Positions 42,719 to 51,854 are shown, counted from the first letter of the stretch. The stretch is DNA of 64,000 bases from Roseitranquillus sp963749675 (GCA_963749675.1 CAVVNT010000001.1:744001-808000); one strand, 5' to 3'. The notes: a model not told the origin generated them from the sequence alone. Made by a program: numbers and translations.

Positions 42719-43677
42719 TGAACACCGCGGCCCACAAGACGCTGGCCGCGGCGGCGCCGTCATGGGACCTTGATCCCTCCGACTATCCGGGACTGAGGAC
42801 CTTGGCGATCTGCGTCGGCGCGCAGAAGACCGGCACCTCGTGGCTCCACCTCATCATGAAGCGGCACTCGCAATGCCACACCGCTCCGATCAAGGAGCTT
42901 CGCTTCTGGGACCGGAGGATCGACCGGCCGGACCGCTATGTCCTGCGCCAGACCCGCGAGCGCCTGGAGTCGCTGCGCCGTGACAAGCGGGCGGCGCTGG
43001 TGCGGCCCTGGCGCCTTGCCCCGCTTCTTCGGCGCGAGGCGGACTTAAAGGAATTCGCCCGGATGCACGCGAGCGCGGGCACGCCCGGCGAGGTGGACGC
43101 CTACCTGCAGTTCCTGATGCGGGGGCACGCCGGAGAGCCGGTCGCAAGCGAGCTGACACCGAACTACTCGCTGCTTGACCGGGATGATTTTGCCAGGATT
43201 TTCAGGATCGCCCCGGACACGCGACTAATCTTCCTGATGCGCGACCCGGTCTCGCGCCTGTGGTCGGGAATCAAGCACAAGGCGCGAAACCGGATCGGGC
43301 AGAGGGGAGGTCGCGATGAGGACCTCATCGCCTTGTTCCGTTCCGCACTGGCCGACGAGACCGACATCAACCGCCGCCGTGGCGACTTTCCCCGAACGAT
43401 CGAGGAGATGGAGGCGGTCGCGCCGCCGGGGCGCATCCTGTACCTGTTCTATGAGGATTTGTTCTCCGGCAAGGCGACCGACCAGCTGGCGGAGTTCCTC
43501 GGCGTCGCGCCGTTCGCCGTCGACCGAGGACTGCATCCGAACAAGAGCCGGCGGAGCGGCCTTTCGCTGCCGGAGGAGGATGTTGCCCGGGCGCGCGGGG
43601 TTCTTGCGCCCGTCTATGACTATGTCTACGCGAAATTCGGCTCGGCCGTGCCGGCGTCCTGGCGACTGCCGGCCTGA
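42718..43677 (+). CDS. PAPS-dependent sulfotransferase family protein inserted in the nuo operon
   Basis: A 319-residue soluble sulfotransferase-like protein. The 5'-phosphosulfate loop appears as VGAQKTGTSWLHLIMKRH near residue 33-50. The 3'-phosphate site appears as IFLMRDPVSRLWSGIKH near 170, and a basic helix-rich C-terminus follows. Such enzymes transfer sulfate from PAPS to hydroxyls or amines of glycans, lipids or small molecules. It is coupled to nuoC by TGATG and followed 18 bases later by nuoD, a place usually without any gene. Its target and link to complex I are unknown. Confidence 0.9.
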   Translation: MNTAAHKTLAAAAPSWDLDPSDYPGLRTLAICVGAQKTGTSWLHLIMKRHSQCHTAPIKELRFWDRRIDRPDRYVLRQTRERLESLRRDKRAALVRPWRLAPLLRREADLKEFARMHASAGTPGEVDAYLQFLMRGHAGEPVASELTPNYSLLDRDDFARIFRIAPDTRLIFLMRDPVSRLWSGIKHKARNRIGQRGGRDEDLIALFRSALADETDINRRRGDFPRTIEEMEAVAPPGRILYLFYEDLFSGKATDQLAEFLGVAPFAVDRGLHPNKSRRSGLSLPEEDVARARGVLAPVYDYVYAKFGSAVPASWRLPA

Positions 43678-43695
43678 GACCAGAAAGAGAAGACC

Positions 43696-44910
43696 ATGAT
43701 GGACGGAACCCGTTTCGGCGACGCTCAGAGAAGTGAGCAGAAGATCCGGAACTTCAACATCAACTTCGGGCCGCAACATCCTGCGGCGCACGGTGTCCTG
43801 CGGCTGGTGCTGGAGCTCGACGGGGAGATCGTGGAGCGCTGCGACCCGCATATCGGGCTCTTGCACCGCGGCACCGAGAAGCTGATGGAGAGCCGGACCT
43901 ACCTGCAGAACCTGCCGTACTTCGACCGGCTCGACTACGTCGCCCCGATGAACCAGGAACATGCCTGGTGCCTGGCGATCGAGAAGCTGACGGGCACCGA
44001 GGTGCCGCGCCGCGCCAGCCTGATCCGGGTGCTCTACAGCGAGATCGGGCGGATCCTGAGCCACCTGCTGAACGTCACGACGCAGGCGATGGATGTCGGC
44101 GCGCTGACGCCGCCGCTCTGGGGCTTCGAAGAGCGCGAGAAGCTGATGATCTTCTATGAGCGGGCGAGCGGCGCGCGGCTTCACGCGTCTTACTTCCGAC
44201 CGGGTGGCGTGCATGGTGACCTGCCGCCGGCTCTGATCGACGACATCGAGTCGTGGTGCGAGCAGTTTCCCGCCGTCCTCGACGACATCGACGGATTGTT
44301 GACGGAGAACCGCATCTTCAAGCAGCGGAACGCCGATATCGGCGTGGTGAGCGAGCAGGAGATCCTCGACTGGGGCTTTTCGGGCGTGATGGTGCGCGGG
44401 TCGGGCCTGGCTTGGGACCTGCGCCGGTCGCAGCCCTACGAGTGCTACGACGAGATGGAGTTCAAGATCCCCGTCGGGAAGAACGGCGACTGCTTCGACC
44501 GCTACCTGGTGCGGATGGCGGAGATGCGGGAATCGACGAAGATCATGCAGCAATGCATCGCCAAGCTGCGCGAGGAGCCGGGCGACGTGCTGGTGCGCGG
44601 CAAGATCACGCCACCGACGCGCAAGGACATGAAGACATCTATGGAGGCGCTGATCCATCACTTCAAGCTCTACACCGAGGGCTTTCACGTGCCCGCGGGC
44701 GAAGTCTACGCCGCGGTCGAGGCGCCCAAGGGCGAGTTCGGGGTGTATCTCGTCGCCGATGGGACGAACCGACCCTATCGCGCCAAGATCCGGGCACCTG
44801 GATACCTGCACCTGCAGGCGATGGACCACGTCTTGCGCGGGCACCAGCTGGCCGACGTCAGCGCGATCATCGGCACGATGGACATCGTCTTCGGCGAGGT
44901 CGATCGGTGA
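43696..44910 (+). CDS. nuoD: NADH-quinone oxidoreductase subunit D
   Basis: A 404-residue 49-kDa-type subunit forming the quinone pocket with NuoB. The family N-terminus NFGPQHPAAHGVLRLVLELDGE, the quinone-site His in that block, HIGLLHRGTEKL and the C-terminal IIGTMDIVFGEVDR are intact. The size is normal for an unfused NuoD. Its stop overlaps the next small gene by four bases (GTGA). Confidence 0.98.
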   Translation: MMDGTRFGDAQRSEQKIRNFNINFGPQHPAAHGVLRLVLELDGEIVERCDPHIGLLHRGTEKLMESRTYLQNLPYFDRLDYVAPMNQEHAWCLAIEKLTGTEVPRRASLIRVLYSEIGRILSHLLNVTTQAMDVGALTPPLWGFEEREKLMIFYERASGARLHASYFRPGGVHGDLPPALIDDIESWCEQFPAVLDDIDGLLTENRIFKQRNADIGVVSEQEILDWGFSGVMVRGSGLAWDLRRSQPYECYDEMEFKIPVGKNGDCFDRYLVRMAEMRESTKIMQQCIAKLREEPGDVLVRGKITPPTRKDMKTSMEALIHHFKLYTEGFHVPAGEVYAAVEAPKGEFGVYLVADGTNRPYRAKIRAPGYLHLQAMDHVLRGHQLADVSAIIGTMDIVFGEVDR

Positions 44911-45350
44911 AACTGCTCCTCGCGGCAACGGTCGTTCTGCCGGCGATGGCGGCTGCGGAGCAGAGCCGCGACGCGATGCTCACGGCGCTCGCCATGAACG
45001 AGTGCGCGGTGGCCGAGGATGAGACCGCGGCCGTCTTCGGGGCACAGGGGTTCGACGGGGAGTTCGTCCGGCACGAGCTGGGCGAGATGGTGCTGGACGG
45101 GACGGCGTTTCTGGAGGGCGGGTACCGGCTGCGTGTCCTTGCGGACTACTGCCCGCCGGTCGAGCCGGTTCCGACGCCCGCGCAGGCCTTCCGAACGCGG
45201 ATCGAGGAGAGCGGCTGCACCATCACCGATCGCGAGACCAGGGATCTGGGCGTCGACGCCGCCCTGATGCGCCCGGTCGTGCAGGCCTGGGTGGAAGACG
45301 GCAACGCCACAATCGACGGACGAACTTTGACCCTGCAGGAGTGCGAGTGA
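44907..45350 (+). CDS. Secreted protein with two tandem cysteine-flanked helical modules
   Basis: A 147-residue frame beginning with GTG in the nuoD stop. It has a signal peptide (MKLLLAATVVLPAMAAA) and two related modules. Module 1 (about residues 20-78) runs LTALAMNECAVAEDET to LADYC; module 2 (about 90-146) runs FRTRIEESGCTITDRET to LTLQEC. Each has the form helix-x-C-x-hydrophobic-x-x-x-E, a helical middle and a hairpin ending in Cys. The adjacent 81-residue gene carries a third copy. Unknown function; it may be a periplasmic accessory of complex I or a passenger. Confidence 0.75.
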   Translation: MKLLLAATVVLPAMAAAEQSRDAMLTALAMNECAVAEDETAAVFGAQGFDGEFVRHELGEMVLDGTAFLEGGYRLRVLADYCPPVEPVPTPAQAFRTRIEESGCTITDRETRDLGVDAALMRPVVQAWVEDGNATIDGRTLTLQECE

Positions 45351-45592
45351 CCGGGGTCGTCGCCCTCGTCCTGGCGGCCACCGCCGCCGACTCCCGCACC
45401 GACCTGCTGGTCGAACTGGTCGAGGAGAACGGCTGCACCATGTCGGGCGAGGAGGCGAGCGCGATCCTGCCCAAGCACGACTTCAGCAAGGAAGAGACGC
45501 AGGAGATCACCGCCGAGCTATTTGCCGAGGGCTTGATCCGGATCGATCGCCAGACCGACACACTCATTCTGACCACGGAGGGCTGCCGCTAG
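45347..45592 (+). CDS. Small secreted protein with a third copy of the cysteine-flanked module
   Basis: An 81-residue frame starting with GTG at 45347, overlapping the preceding stop by four bases. A hydrophobic start (MTGVVALVLAATAA) is followed by the module LVELVEENGCTMSGEEASAI, then an ETQEI helix and IDRQTDTLILTTEGC. The parallels with both modules of the upstream protein (ENGCT against ESGCT and NECAV, and the ending Cys) show a local duplication. nuoE begins immediately after its stop. Confidence 0.72.
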   Translation: MTGVVALVLAATAADSRTDLLVELVEENGCTMSGEEASAILPKHDFSKEETQEITAELFAEGLIRIDRQTDTLILTTEGCR

Positions 45593-46762
45593 ATGCTCCG
45601 CCGCCTCTATCCCGAGCAACCTGAGAGCTTCGCCTTTACGCCCGCCAACCAGAAGTGGGCGAAGGCGCAGATCACCAAGTATCCCGAGGGGCGCCAAGCC
45701 AGCGCCATCATTCCGCTCCTGTGGCGCGCCCAGGAGCAGGAGGGCTGGCTGACCCGCGCCGCGATCGAGCATGTCGCCGGAATGCTGGGCATCGCCTACA
45801 TCCGTGCACTCGAGGTCGCGACGTTCTACTTCATGTTCCAGCTTAAGCCAGTGGGCAGCGTGGCGCACGTGCAGGTTTGTGGCACGACATCCTGCATGAT
45901 CTGCGGGGCCGAGGACCTGATGGCGGTCTGCAAGGAGAAGATCGCGCCCCAGGCACATGCCTTGTCGGGCGACGGCAAGTTTTCCTGGGAGGAGGTCGAG
46001 TGCCTCGGCGCCTGTGCCAACGCGCCGATGGCGCAGATCGGCAAGGACTACTACGAGGATCTGACGGCCGAGAAGCTGGCGGAGATCATCGACGCCTTCG
46101 CGCGGGGCGAGGTGCCGCGGCCCGGTCCGCAGAACGGCCGCTTTGCCAGCGAGCCGCTGGGCGGGGCCACGTCGCTCGACCCCGGCAGTGCGTCGAACGA
46201 CGCCAATGCCAGCGTGGCGCTGGCGCTGGAGATCGGCGACACGGTCAAGCGGATCGACGGGACCGAGGTGCCGCTGAGGACGCCGTGGCATCGCGCCGAC
46301 GAGAATGTCCCTCAGGAACGCGACGACCACCTGCAGCCATCAGGCATGCCCGATCCCGGCCCCACGCCCGGCCCCAAACCCTCGAAAGACAAGCCGGTCG
46401 ACGAATCGGGCGTGACCAAGCAGGAATTGGAGGAAGGCGACGCGGGCCGTCCGGAAGAGGGAGAGCCCGCTGCCGCTGCTGCCGGCGAGACGCGCAAGGC
46501 GGCCGCAACGGGACACGACCCCGTCACCCAAGGCGATGCGCCAGTTTCGGACGATCTGACCAAGATTCTCGGGATAGGCCCGAAGATCAGCGAGCAGCTC
46601 AACGCGATGGGCGTAGACACCTTTCGACAGATCGCCGAATGGACGGATGAGGACATCGCGCGCATTGACGCGGCGGTGGGCGGTCCCGACGACCGGATTC
46701 GCCGCGACGACTGGGTCGGCCAAGCGCGTCGCCTTGTCGAGGAGAGCGAGACGGGGCATTGA
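45593..46762 (+). CDS. nuoE: NADH-quinone oxidoreductase subunit E with C-terminal helix-hairpin-helix extension
   Basis: A 389-residue protein, far longer than the roughly 160-240 residues of typical NuoE. Residues about 1-190 are the thioredoxin-like 2Fe-2S domain with ligands in VCGTTSCMICGAE and ECLGACANAP. A charged, Pro/Glu-rich linker (about 190-315) follows. The C-terminal domain is helix-hairpin-helix-like: DDLTKILGIGPKISEQLNAM, then RQIAEWTDEDIARID and RDDWVGQARRLVEE. The same C-terminal domain recurs in the next gene. The NADH-dehydrogenase module role with NuoF is certain; the extension's role is not known. Confidence 0.95.
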   Translation: MLRRLYPEQPESFAFTPANQKWAKAQITKYPEGRQASAIIPLLWRAQEQEGWLTRAAIEHVAGMLGIAYIRALEVATFYFMFQLKPVGSVAHVQVCGTTSCMICGAEDLMAVCKEKIAPQAHALSGDGKFSWEEVECLGACANAPMAQIGKDYYEDLTAEKLAEIIDAFARGEVPRPGPQNGRFASEPLGGATSLDPGSASNDANASVALALEIGDTVKRIDGTEVPLRTPWHRADENVPQERDDHLQPSGMPDPGPTPGPKPSKDKPVDESGVTKQELEEGDAGRPEEGEPAAAAAGETRKAAATGHDPVTQGDAPVSDDLTKILGIGPKISEQLNAMGVDTFRQIAEWTDEDIARIDAAVGGPDDRIRRDDWVGQARRLVEESETGH

Positions 46763-46812
46763 TTCTGCGCTAGGACTCGAAAAACAAAAGACTGTGAACG
46801 AGGAGGGAACGG

Positions 46813-47466
46813 ATGTCCAAGCAGACGCAAGGATCGATGGGGGTGGTGGGCGCAATAGCCGCAGGCGTGTTCGTCGTGGCGATCGTGGCGCTGATGGTGG
46901 TGGGGGATTTCGCGTTCTCGCCGGCGCTGTTTCTCGCCATAGGGGTCGCGGCCGTCGTCGCGCTCTTCCTAGTCTTGGCTTTTCACCGGCCGTCCTCTTT
47001 CGGCGGCGCCACGATGGGTGCAAATCAACAAGCGGTCTCCCACGCAGGCGACGCGTCTGCGCAGCCATCGGGTGCCGCATCTGCGCAGCCAGAGGGCGCT
47101 GCGGCCACGACGCACTCGACCGCAAGCGCGCCGGCGGCGGAATCTACCGGCCCGGCGTCGGAGGGCGACGACGTGAAGATCGGTACGGAGCCGGTCCGGC
47201 TGCACGAGCCTCGAGAGGGGAGCGCCGACGATCTCAAGAAGATCAAGGGTGTCGGTCCGAAGCTGGAGGAGGCGCTGCATGGCATGGGCATCTTCCACAT
47301 GGATCAGATCGCGGCATGGACGGAGTCCGAGGTCGCCTGGATGGACGAGAACCTTGTCGAGTTTCGCGGCAGGGTCAGTCGCGACGATTGGGTCGGTCAG
47401 GCACGGCAGTTCACGCAGGGCAGCGGGACGTCGGGCGCCGAGAGTGGTGGCCAAGTCTACCATTGA
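46813..47466 (+). CDS. Membrane protein with helix-hairpin-helix domain related to the NuoE extension
   Basis: A 217-residue protein. Two membrane helices occupy about residues 9-31 and 34-56. A low-complexity Ala/Ser/Gln region with repeated SAQP follows (to about 120), then a C-terminal domain DDLKKIKGVGPKLEEALHGM ... DQIAAWTESEVAWMDENL ... RDDWVGQARQF. That domain matches the NuoE extension almost block for block. AGGAGGGAACGG precedes the ATG. It may tether or assemble the NADH module at the membrane; this is inferred from shared domain and position. Confidence 0.82.
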   Translation: MSKQTQGSMGVVGAIAAGVFVVAIVALMVVGDFAFSPALFLAIGVAAVVALFLVLAFHRPSSFGGATMGANQQAVSHAGDASAQPSGAASAQPEGAAATTHSTASAPAAESTGPASEGDDVKIGTEPVRLHEPREGSADDLKKIKGVGPKLEEALHGMGIFHMDQIAAWTESEVAWMDENLVEFRGRVSRDDWVGQARQFTQGSGTSGAESGGQVYH

Positions 47467-47538
47467 GCCGGGCGTCGCAGTGCCGCGGTGACAGACGCCC
47501 GGACGGAGTCGATGATCGGGCATCGCTGAGGAGGTCGC

Positions 47539-47763
47539 TTGGCTGAGCGACGCGAAACGGAGAGGCAGCAGGCGCGTACCGCCCGTACCGTGGCGGTCGT
47601 TCTGTGCGTCACGATGATCCTGTGGCTTGCACTCCAATGGATCGGGGGGCAACTCGGGTGGGCCACGCGCTGGGTCTTTCTGTTCGATCTGGCGGCGCTG
47701 GCCGCCTTCGTATGGGCGATGATCGTGACGGTGGGCCTCTGGCGCGCACGCAAGGACGGATAG
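47539..47763 (+). CDS. DUF5337-like small membrane protein
   Basis: A 74-residue protein with a charged N-terminus (MAERRETERQQARTARTV) and two membrane helices, with a short AGCT-free loop GGQLGWATR between them. The pattern matches DUF5337 proteins found in nuo operons of Rhodobacterales. It appears to start at TTG 47539, which has GAGGAGG five bases upstream. nuoF follows one base after its stop. Function unknown, possibly a complex I accessory. Confidence 0.75.
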   Translation: MAERRETERQQARTARTVAVVLCVTMILWLALQWIGGQLGWATRWVFLFDLAALAAFVWAMIVTVGLWRARKDG

Positions 47764-47764
47764 G

Positions 47765-49048
47765 ATGCTCAAGGACGAAGATCGGATCTTCACCAATCTC
47801 TACGGAATGCATGACCGGGGCCTCGCCGCGGCGAAGACGCGCGGGCATTGGGACGGCACCGCGCAACTGATTGGCAAGGGTCGCGACTGGATCGTGCAGC
47901 AGGTCAAGGATTCCGGCCTGCGCGGCCGCGGCGGCGCAGGATTTCCGACCGGGCTGAAATGGTCGTTCATGCCGAAGGAGAGCGACGGCCGGCCATCGTA
48001 CCTCGTCGTCAACGCCGACGAGTCGGAGCCCGGCACCTGCAAGGACCGCGAGATCATGCGGCACGACCCGCACACCCTGATCGAGGGGTGTCTGATCGCG
48101 TCGTTCGGAATGGGCGCGCATGCCTGCTACATCTACATCAGGGGCGAGTACATCCGCGAGCGCGAGGCGCTGCAGGCGGCCATCGACGAGGCCTACGACG
48201 ACGGTCTTCTTGGGCCGAACGCCGCCGGGTCCGGCTGGGACTTCGACCTCTACCTCACGCACGGCGCGGGGGCCTATATCTGCGGCGAGGAGACGGCGCT
48301 GCTGGAGAGCCTCGAGGGCAAGAAAGGAATGCCGCGGATGAAGCCGCCGTTCCCGGCGGGCGCGGGCCTTTACGGCTGCCCGACCACGGTGAACAACGTG
48401 GAGTCGATCGCCGTCGTGCCGACCATCCTACGGCGCGGGGCGGACTGGTTCGCCGGGTTCGGGCGGCCGAACAACACCGGCACAAAGGTCTTCGCCATCT
48501 CCGGCCACGTGGAGCGGCCCTGCGTCGTCGAGGAAGCGATGTCGATCTCGCTGCGGGAGCTGCTGGACAAGCATTGCGGGGGCGTCCGCGGCGGCTGGTC
48601 GAACCTCAAGGCGGTGATCCCCGGCGGTTCGTCCGTGCCGCTGCTGCCGGCGGAGCTGTGCGACGACGCGATCCTAGACTTCGACTGGCTGCGCGAGCAG
48701 AAGTCGGGCCTCGGCACCGCGGCAGTCATCGTCATGGATCAGTCGACCGACGTCATCAAGGCGATCTGGCGGTTGTCGAAGTTCTACAAGCACGAGAGCT
48801 GCGGCCAGTGCACGCCCTGCCGCGAGGGCGCGGGCTGGATGATGCGGGTGATGGACCGGCTGGTCCGGGGCGACGCGGACCCGGCCGAGATCGACATGCT
48901 GCTCGACGTGACCAAGCAGGTCGAAGGCCACACGATCTGTGCGCTTGGCGACGCCGCGGCTTGGCCGATCCAGGGACTGATCCGGCATTTCCGTGGCGAA
49001 ATTGAGGAGCGGATCGCGACGAAGCGCCGGCCTGTCGCCGCAGAATAG
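47765..49048 (+). CDS. nuoF: NADH-quinone oxidoreductase subunit F
   Basis: A 427-residue flavoprotein that oxidises NADH. The FMN/NADH site GLRGRGGAGFPTGLKW, NADESEPGTCKDREIM, GAYICGEETALLESLEG and the N3 4Fe-4S cluster motif ESCGQCTPCREG are visible. It forms the NADH input module with NuoE and NuoG. A 309-base gap without an obvious gene follows before the next small membrane protein. Confidence 0.98.
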   Translation: MLKDEDRIFTNLYGMHDRGLAAAKTRGHWDGTAQLIGKGRDWIVQQVKDSGLRGRGGAGFPTGLKWSFMPKESDGRPSYLVVNADESEPGTCKDREIMRHDPHTLIEGCLIASFGMGAHACYIYIRGEYIREREALQAAIDEAYDDGLLGPNAAGSGWDFDLYLTHGAGAYICGEETALLESLEGKKGMPRMKPPFPAGAGLYGCPTTVNNVESIAVVPTILRRGADWFAGFGRPNNTGTKVFAISGHVERPCVVEEAMSISLRELLDKHCGGVRGGWSNLKAVIPGGSSVPLLPAELCDDAILDFDWLREQKSGLGTAAVIVMDQSTDVIKAIWRLSKFYKHESCGQCTPCREGAGWMMRVMDRLVRGDADPAEIDMLLDVTKQVEGHTICALGDAAAWPIQGLIRHFRGEIEERIATKRRPVAAE

Positions 49049-49357
49049 GGCTTGCCGCGCATCACTGGGTTCGTGACCGCACTTTGAGAAGGTCGCCAAC
49101 GCCTGGAGGCACGGGCGGAGGCTGCGCACTATCCGGGCGACCCGCCGCAAGTCGGCATGGCGGATCAGTGCAAATCGAGGGCCTTCTGCCGGCGCGTTTG
49201 CTTGGGCACAGTTGCCGCAGGCGACCGGCTGGGCGTGCACGGGCCACGTCGGCGGCGCCTGACGGAGACCGCGACACGGAGTCCGGGAACCGTCGCGCCT
49301 CCGCGCGCTTCGAGTACCTAGGGGAGCAACTCCCTGGAGAAGCAACCGGAGTCGCGG
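49049..49357. other. 309-base gap inside the nuo operon
   Basis: No supported gene was found between nuoF and the small membrane protein gene. A short hairpin, GGGAG at 49322-49326 with CTCCC at 49330-49334, lies near the end, and a further ribosome-binding-like GGAG precedes the next gene. The stretch is GC-rich and could contain remnants of an eroded frame; nothing specific could be identified. Confidence 0.4.
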
Positions 49358-49681
49358 ATGTCGTTCGCAGAAAAGGTGGCGCTTAATTTCCTTGTCTGGA
49401 CGTGCGTCTTTCCCAGCGTCCTGCTCTTTAGCTACGGCTTTCAGTGGCTTGGGATCGAGGTGCCGTTGTGGACGGAGATCGGGATCTCGACCGCGATGAG
49501 CGTTCCGCTGATCAGCATCGTCTGCATCCCGCGGATCGAGGCGGCGATCGCCAAGGCCGAGGGCACGACGCCGGCGGAACTGAAGCTTCGGCAGGCGAGC
49601 GAGGCGGACGGAGACGCAGCCGGGGAGGCCCGCGACCCCCAGGCCCCTTGCAAGGCGCCGCCGAATAGCCGAGGACCATAG
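49358..49681 (+). CDS. Hypothetical two-helix membrane protein between nuoF and nuoG
   Basis: A 107-residue frame beginning MSFAEKVALNFLVWTCVF, with hydrophobic segments at about 8-32 and 40-57, then an amphipathic charged tail (RIEAAIAKAEGTTPAELKLR) and a disordered Pro/Ala-rich end. GGAG precedes the ATG at a good distance. No family was assigned. It lies on the coding strand of the nuo operon 36 bases before nuoG, so it is probably co-transcribed. Confidence 0.65.
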   Translation: MSFAEKVALNFLVWTCVFPSVLLFSYGFQWLGIEVPLWTEIGISTAMSVPLISIVCIPRIEAAIAKAEGTTPAELKLRQASEADGDAAGEARDPQAPCKAPPNSRGP

Positions 49682-49717
49682 GGGAGTGCCGCTGCCGGCG
49701 GGCGACGGAGGAACGAC

Positions 49718-51740
49718 ATGAGCGAACTGCGCACAATCGTCATCGACGGAAACGAGATCCAGGTCGACCCATCGCTGACCCTGATCCAGGCGTGCGAGGA
49801 GGCGGGGATCGAGATTCCACGCTTCTGCTATCACGAGCGTCTGTCGATCGCGGGCAACTGCCGGATGTGTCTTGTCGAGGTCGTGGGCGGCCCGCCGAAG
49901 CCTGCTGCGTCCTGCGCGATGCAGGTGCGTGACCTGCGCCCCGGCCCCGAAGGCGCGCCGCCGCAGGTCAGGACGAACTCGCCGATGGTCAAGAAGGCGC
50001 GCGAGGGGGTGATGGAGTTCCTGCTCATCAACCACCCGCTCGACTGCCCGATCTGCGATCAGGGCGGGGAGTGCGATCTGCAAGACCAGGCGATGGCCTA
50101 CGGGGTGGACTTCAGCCGCTACCGCGAGCCGAAGCGGGCGGTCGAGAATCTCGATCTCGGGCCGCTGGTCGGGACACACATGACGCGCTGCATCTCGTGC
50201 ACGCGCTGCGTGCGCTTCATCACCGAGGTAGCGGGGATGCCGGAGCTCGGCCAGACGGGCCGGGGCGAGGATGCGGAGATCACTTCGTACCTCGGGCAGA
50301 CGCTCGACTCGGAGTTGCAGGGCAACATCGTCGACCTCTGCCCGGTGGGGGCGCTGACGTCGAAGCCCTACAGCTTTACCGCCCGTCCGTGGGAGCTGAC
50401 AAAGACCGAGACGATCGACGTGATGGACGCGCTCGGCTCGAACATCCGCGTCGATACCAAGGGTCGCGAGGTCATGCGGATCCTGCCGCGCAACCACGAC
50501 GGCATCAACGAGGAGTGGCTCTCCGACCGCTCGCGCTACGTGTGGGACGGGCTGCGGCGGCAGCGCCTCGACAAGCCCTACGTGCGCCGCGACGGTCGGC
50601 TGCATCCTGCGTCCTGGGCCGAGGCGCTGGCTCTCGCCGCCGAGAAGCTGAAGGGCGCGGGCAAGGTGGCCGGACTGGTCGGCGATCTTGCGCCCGTCGA
50701 AGCTGCATTCGCCCTCAAGGGACTCGTCGGGAGTTTGGACGGGGTCGTGGAGTGCCGGACGGACGGCGCGAAGCTGCCCGCGGGCAAGCGTGGCGCCTAT
50801 GTCGGAACGGCGGCCATCAAGGACATCGATCACGCGCGTCACATCATGCTGATCGGCGCCAATCCACGGATTGAGGCGCCGGTGCTGAACTCGCGCGTCC
50901 GCAAGGCATGGTTGCGCGGTGCGGCGGTGGCGCATCTGGGCGAGCCGGTAGACCTCACCTACCAGCACGACCACGTCGGATCGGACCGGCGCGCGCTGTC
51001 GGACCTCTCTTCCTTCGGCTCGGACAATGTCGGGGGGGAGCCTTCGATCGTAGTCGTCGGAATGGGTGCGCTGACAGGTGACGACGGCGAGGCGGTGCTG
51101 GCGAAGGCTGGCGAGCTGGCTCGGCGCACGGATTCGGGTCTGCTGGTGCTGCACACCGCGGCGGGCCGCGTCGGCGCCATGGACGTCGGTTGCACGACGA
51201 CGGGGGGGGTCGCGGCGGCCCTCGACGGATTCCGACGTCGTCTACAACCTCGGCGCCGACGAGATCGACGTGCCGGACGGGGCGTTCGTCATCTACCAGG
51301 GCAGCCACGGCGACAGGGGCGCGCACCGTGCCGACGTCATCCTTCCGGCCGCCGCGTGGACCGAGGAAAACGGCCTCTTCGTCAATACCGAGGGCCGGCC
51401 GCAGCTGGCGTTCCGAGCCTCGTTCCCGCCGGGGGAGGCCAAGGAGAACTGGGCGATCCTGCGGGCGCTCTCCGCGCAGACCGGCACGGTGCTGCCCTAC
51501 GATTCGCTGGCGGCCTTGCGCCGGACGCTGGTCGATGCGCACCCGCACCTGGAGATGATCGACGTCGTGCCGGAGAACGAGGCGGTGTCGCTTGCGCAGG
51601 GCAAGCTGGGCGACGGCAGCTTCGCGAGCCCGATCGAGGACCACTACCTCGTCAATCCGATCACGCGCGCCTCGGCGCTGATGGCGGACCTGTCTGCACG
51701 GGCAAAGGCGCGCCGCAGCATTCCTCTGGCGGCCGAGTAG
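49718..51740 (+). CDS. nuoG: NADH-quinone oxidoreductase subunit G, interrupted by a +1 frameshift
   Basis: The large iron-sulfur subunit of the NADH module. N-terminal 2Fe-2S ligands (FCYH, CRMCLVEV), NHPLDCPICDQGGECDLQDQ and CISCTRCVRF are intact, and GGAGGAACGAC precedes the ATG. At 51229-51231 the sequence reads GGATTCC where GGATCC would keep frame; after it homology continues in the next frame (SDVVYNLGADEID, YQGSHGDRGAHRADVILPAAAW, GLFVNTEGRPQLAF) to the TAG at 51738-51740. Removing one T gives 673 residues, the size expected of the Paracoccus-type subunit. As written, the first frame runs on without homology to 51862. Confidence 0.94.
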
Positions 51741-51854
51741 CCGTCGTGGCGGATCATCCAGAAATGCGGCCGGGGGGTGGCGTCCCGGGGCGGATCATGG
51801 TTACACGAGAGCCTCCGCGACGGCCTTGCACGATGACCGACGGTGACCAACGCA

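Noticed and set aside
49049..49357. tRNA or small RNA gene in the nuoF-nuoG gap
   Set aside because: No cloverleaf arms, T-loop consensus or CCA end could be found; only a small 5-bp stem is present.
48674..51154. Very long open frame on the minus strand opposite nuoF-nuoG
   Set aside because: It mirrors well-conserved nuo genes on the plus strand. Its translation is Arg/His/Asp-rich with no family character, a usual by-product of high GC coding.
51202..51209. Run of eight G in nuoG as the site of its frameshift
   Set aside because: Residues read after the run in the first frame (GGVAAALDG) fit NuoG, and homology is lost only at 51230, so the run length appears correct.
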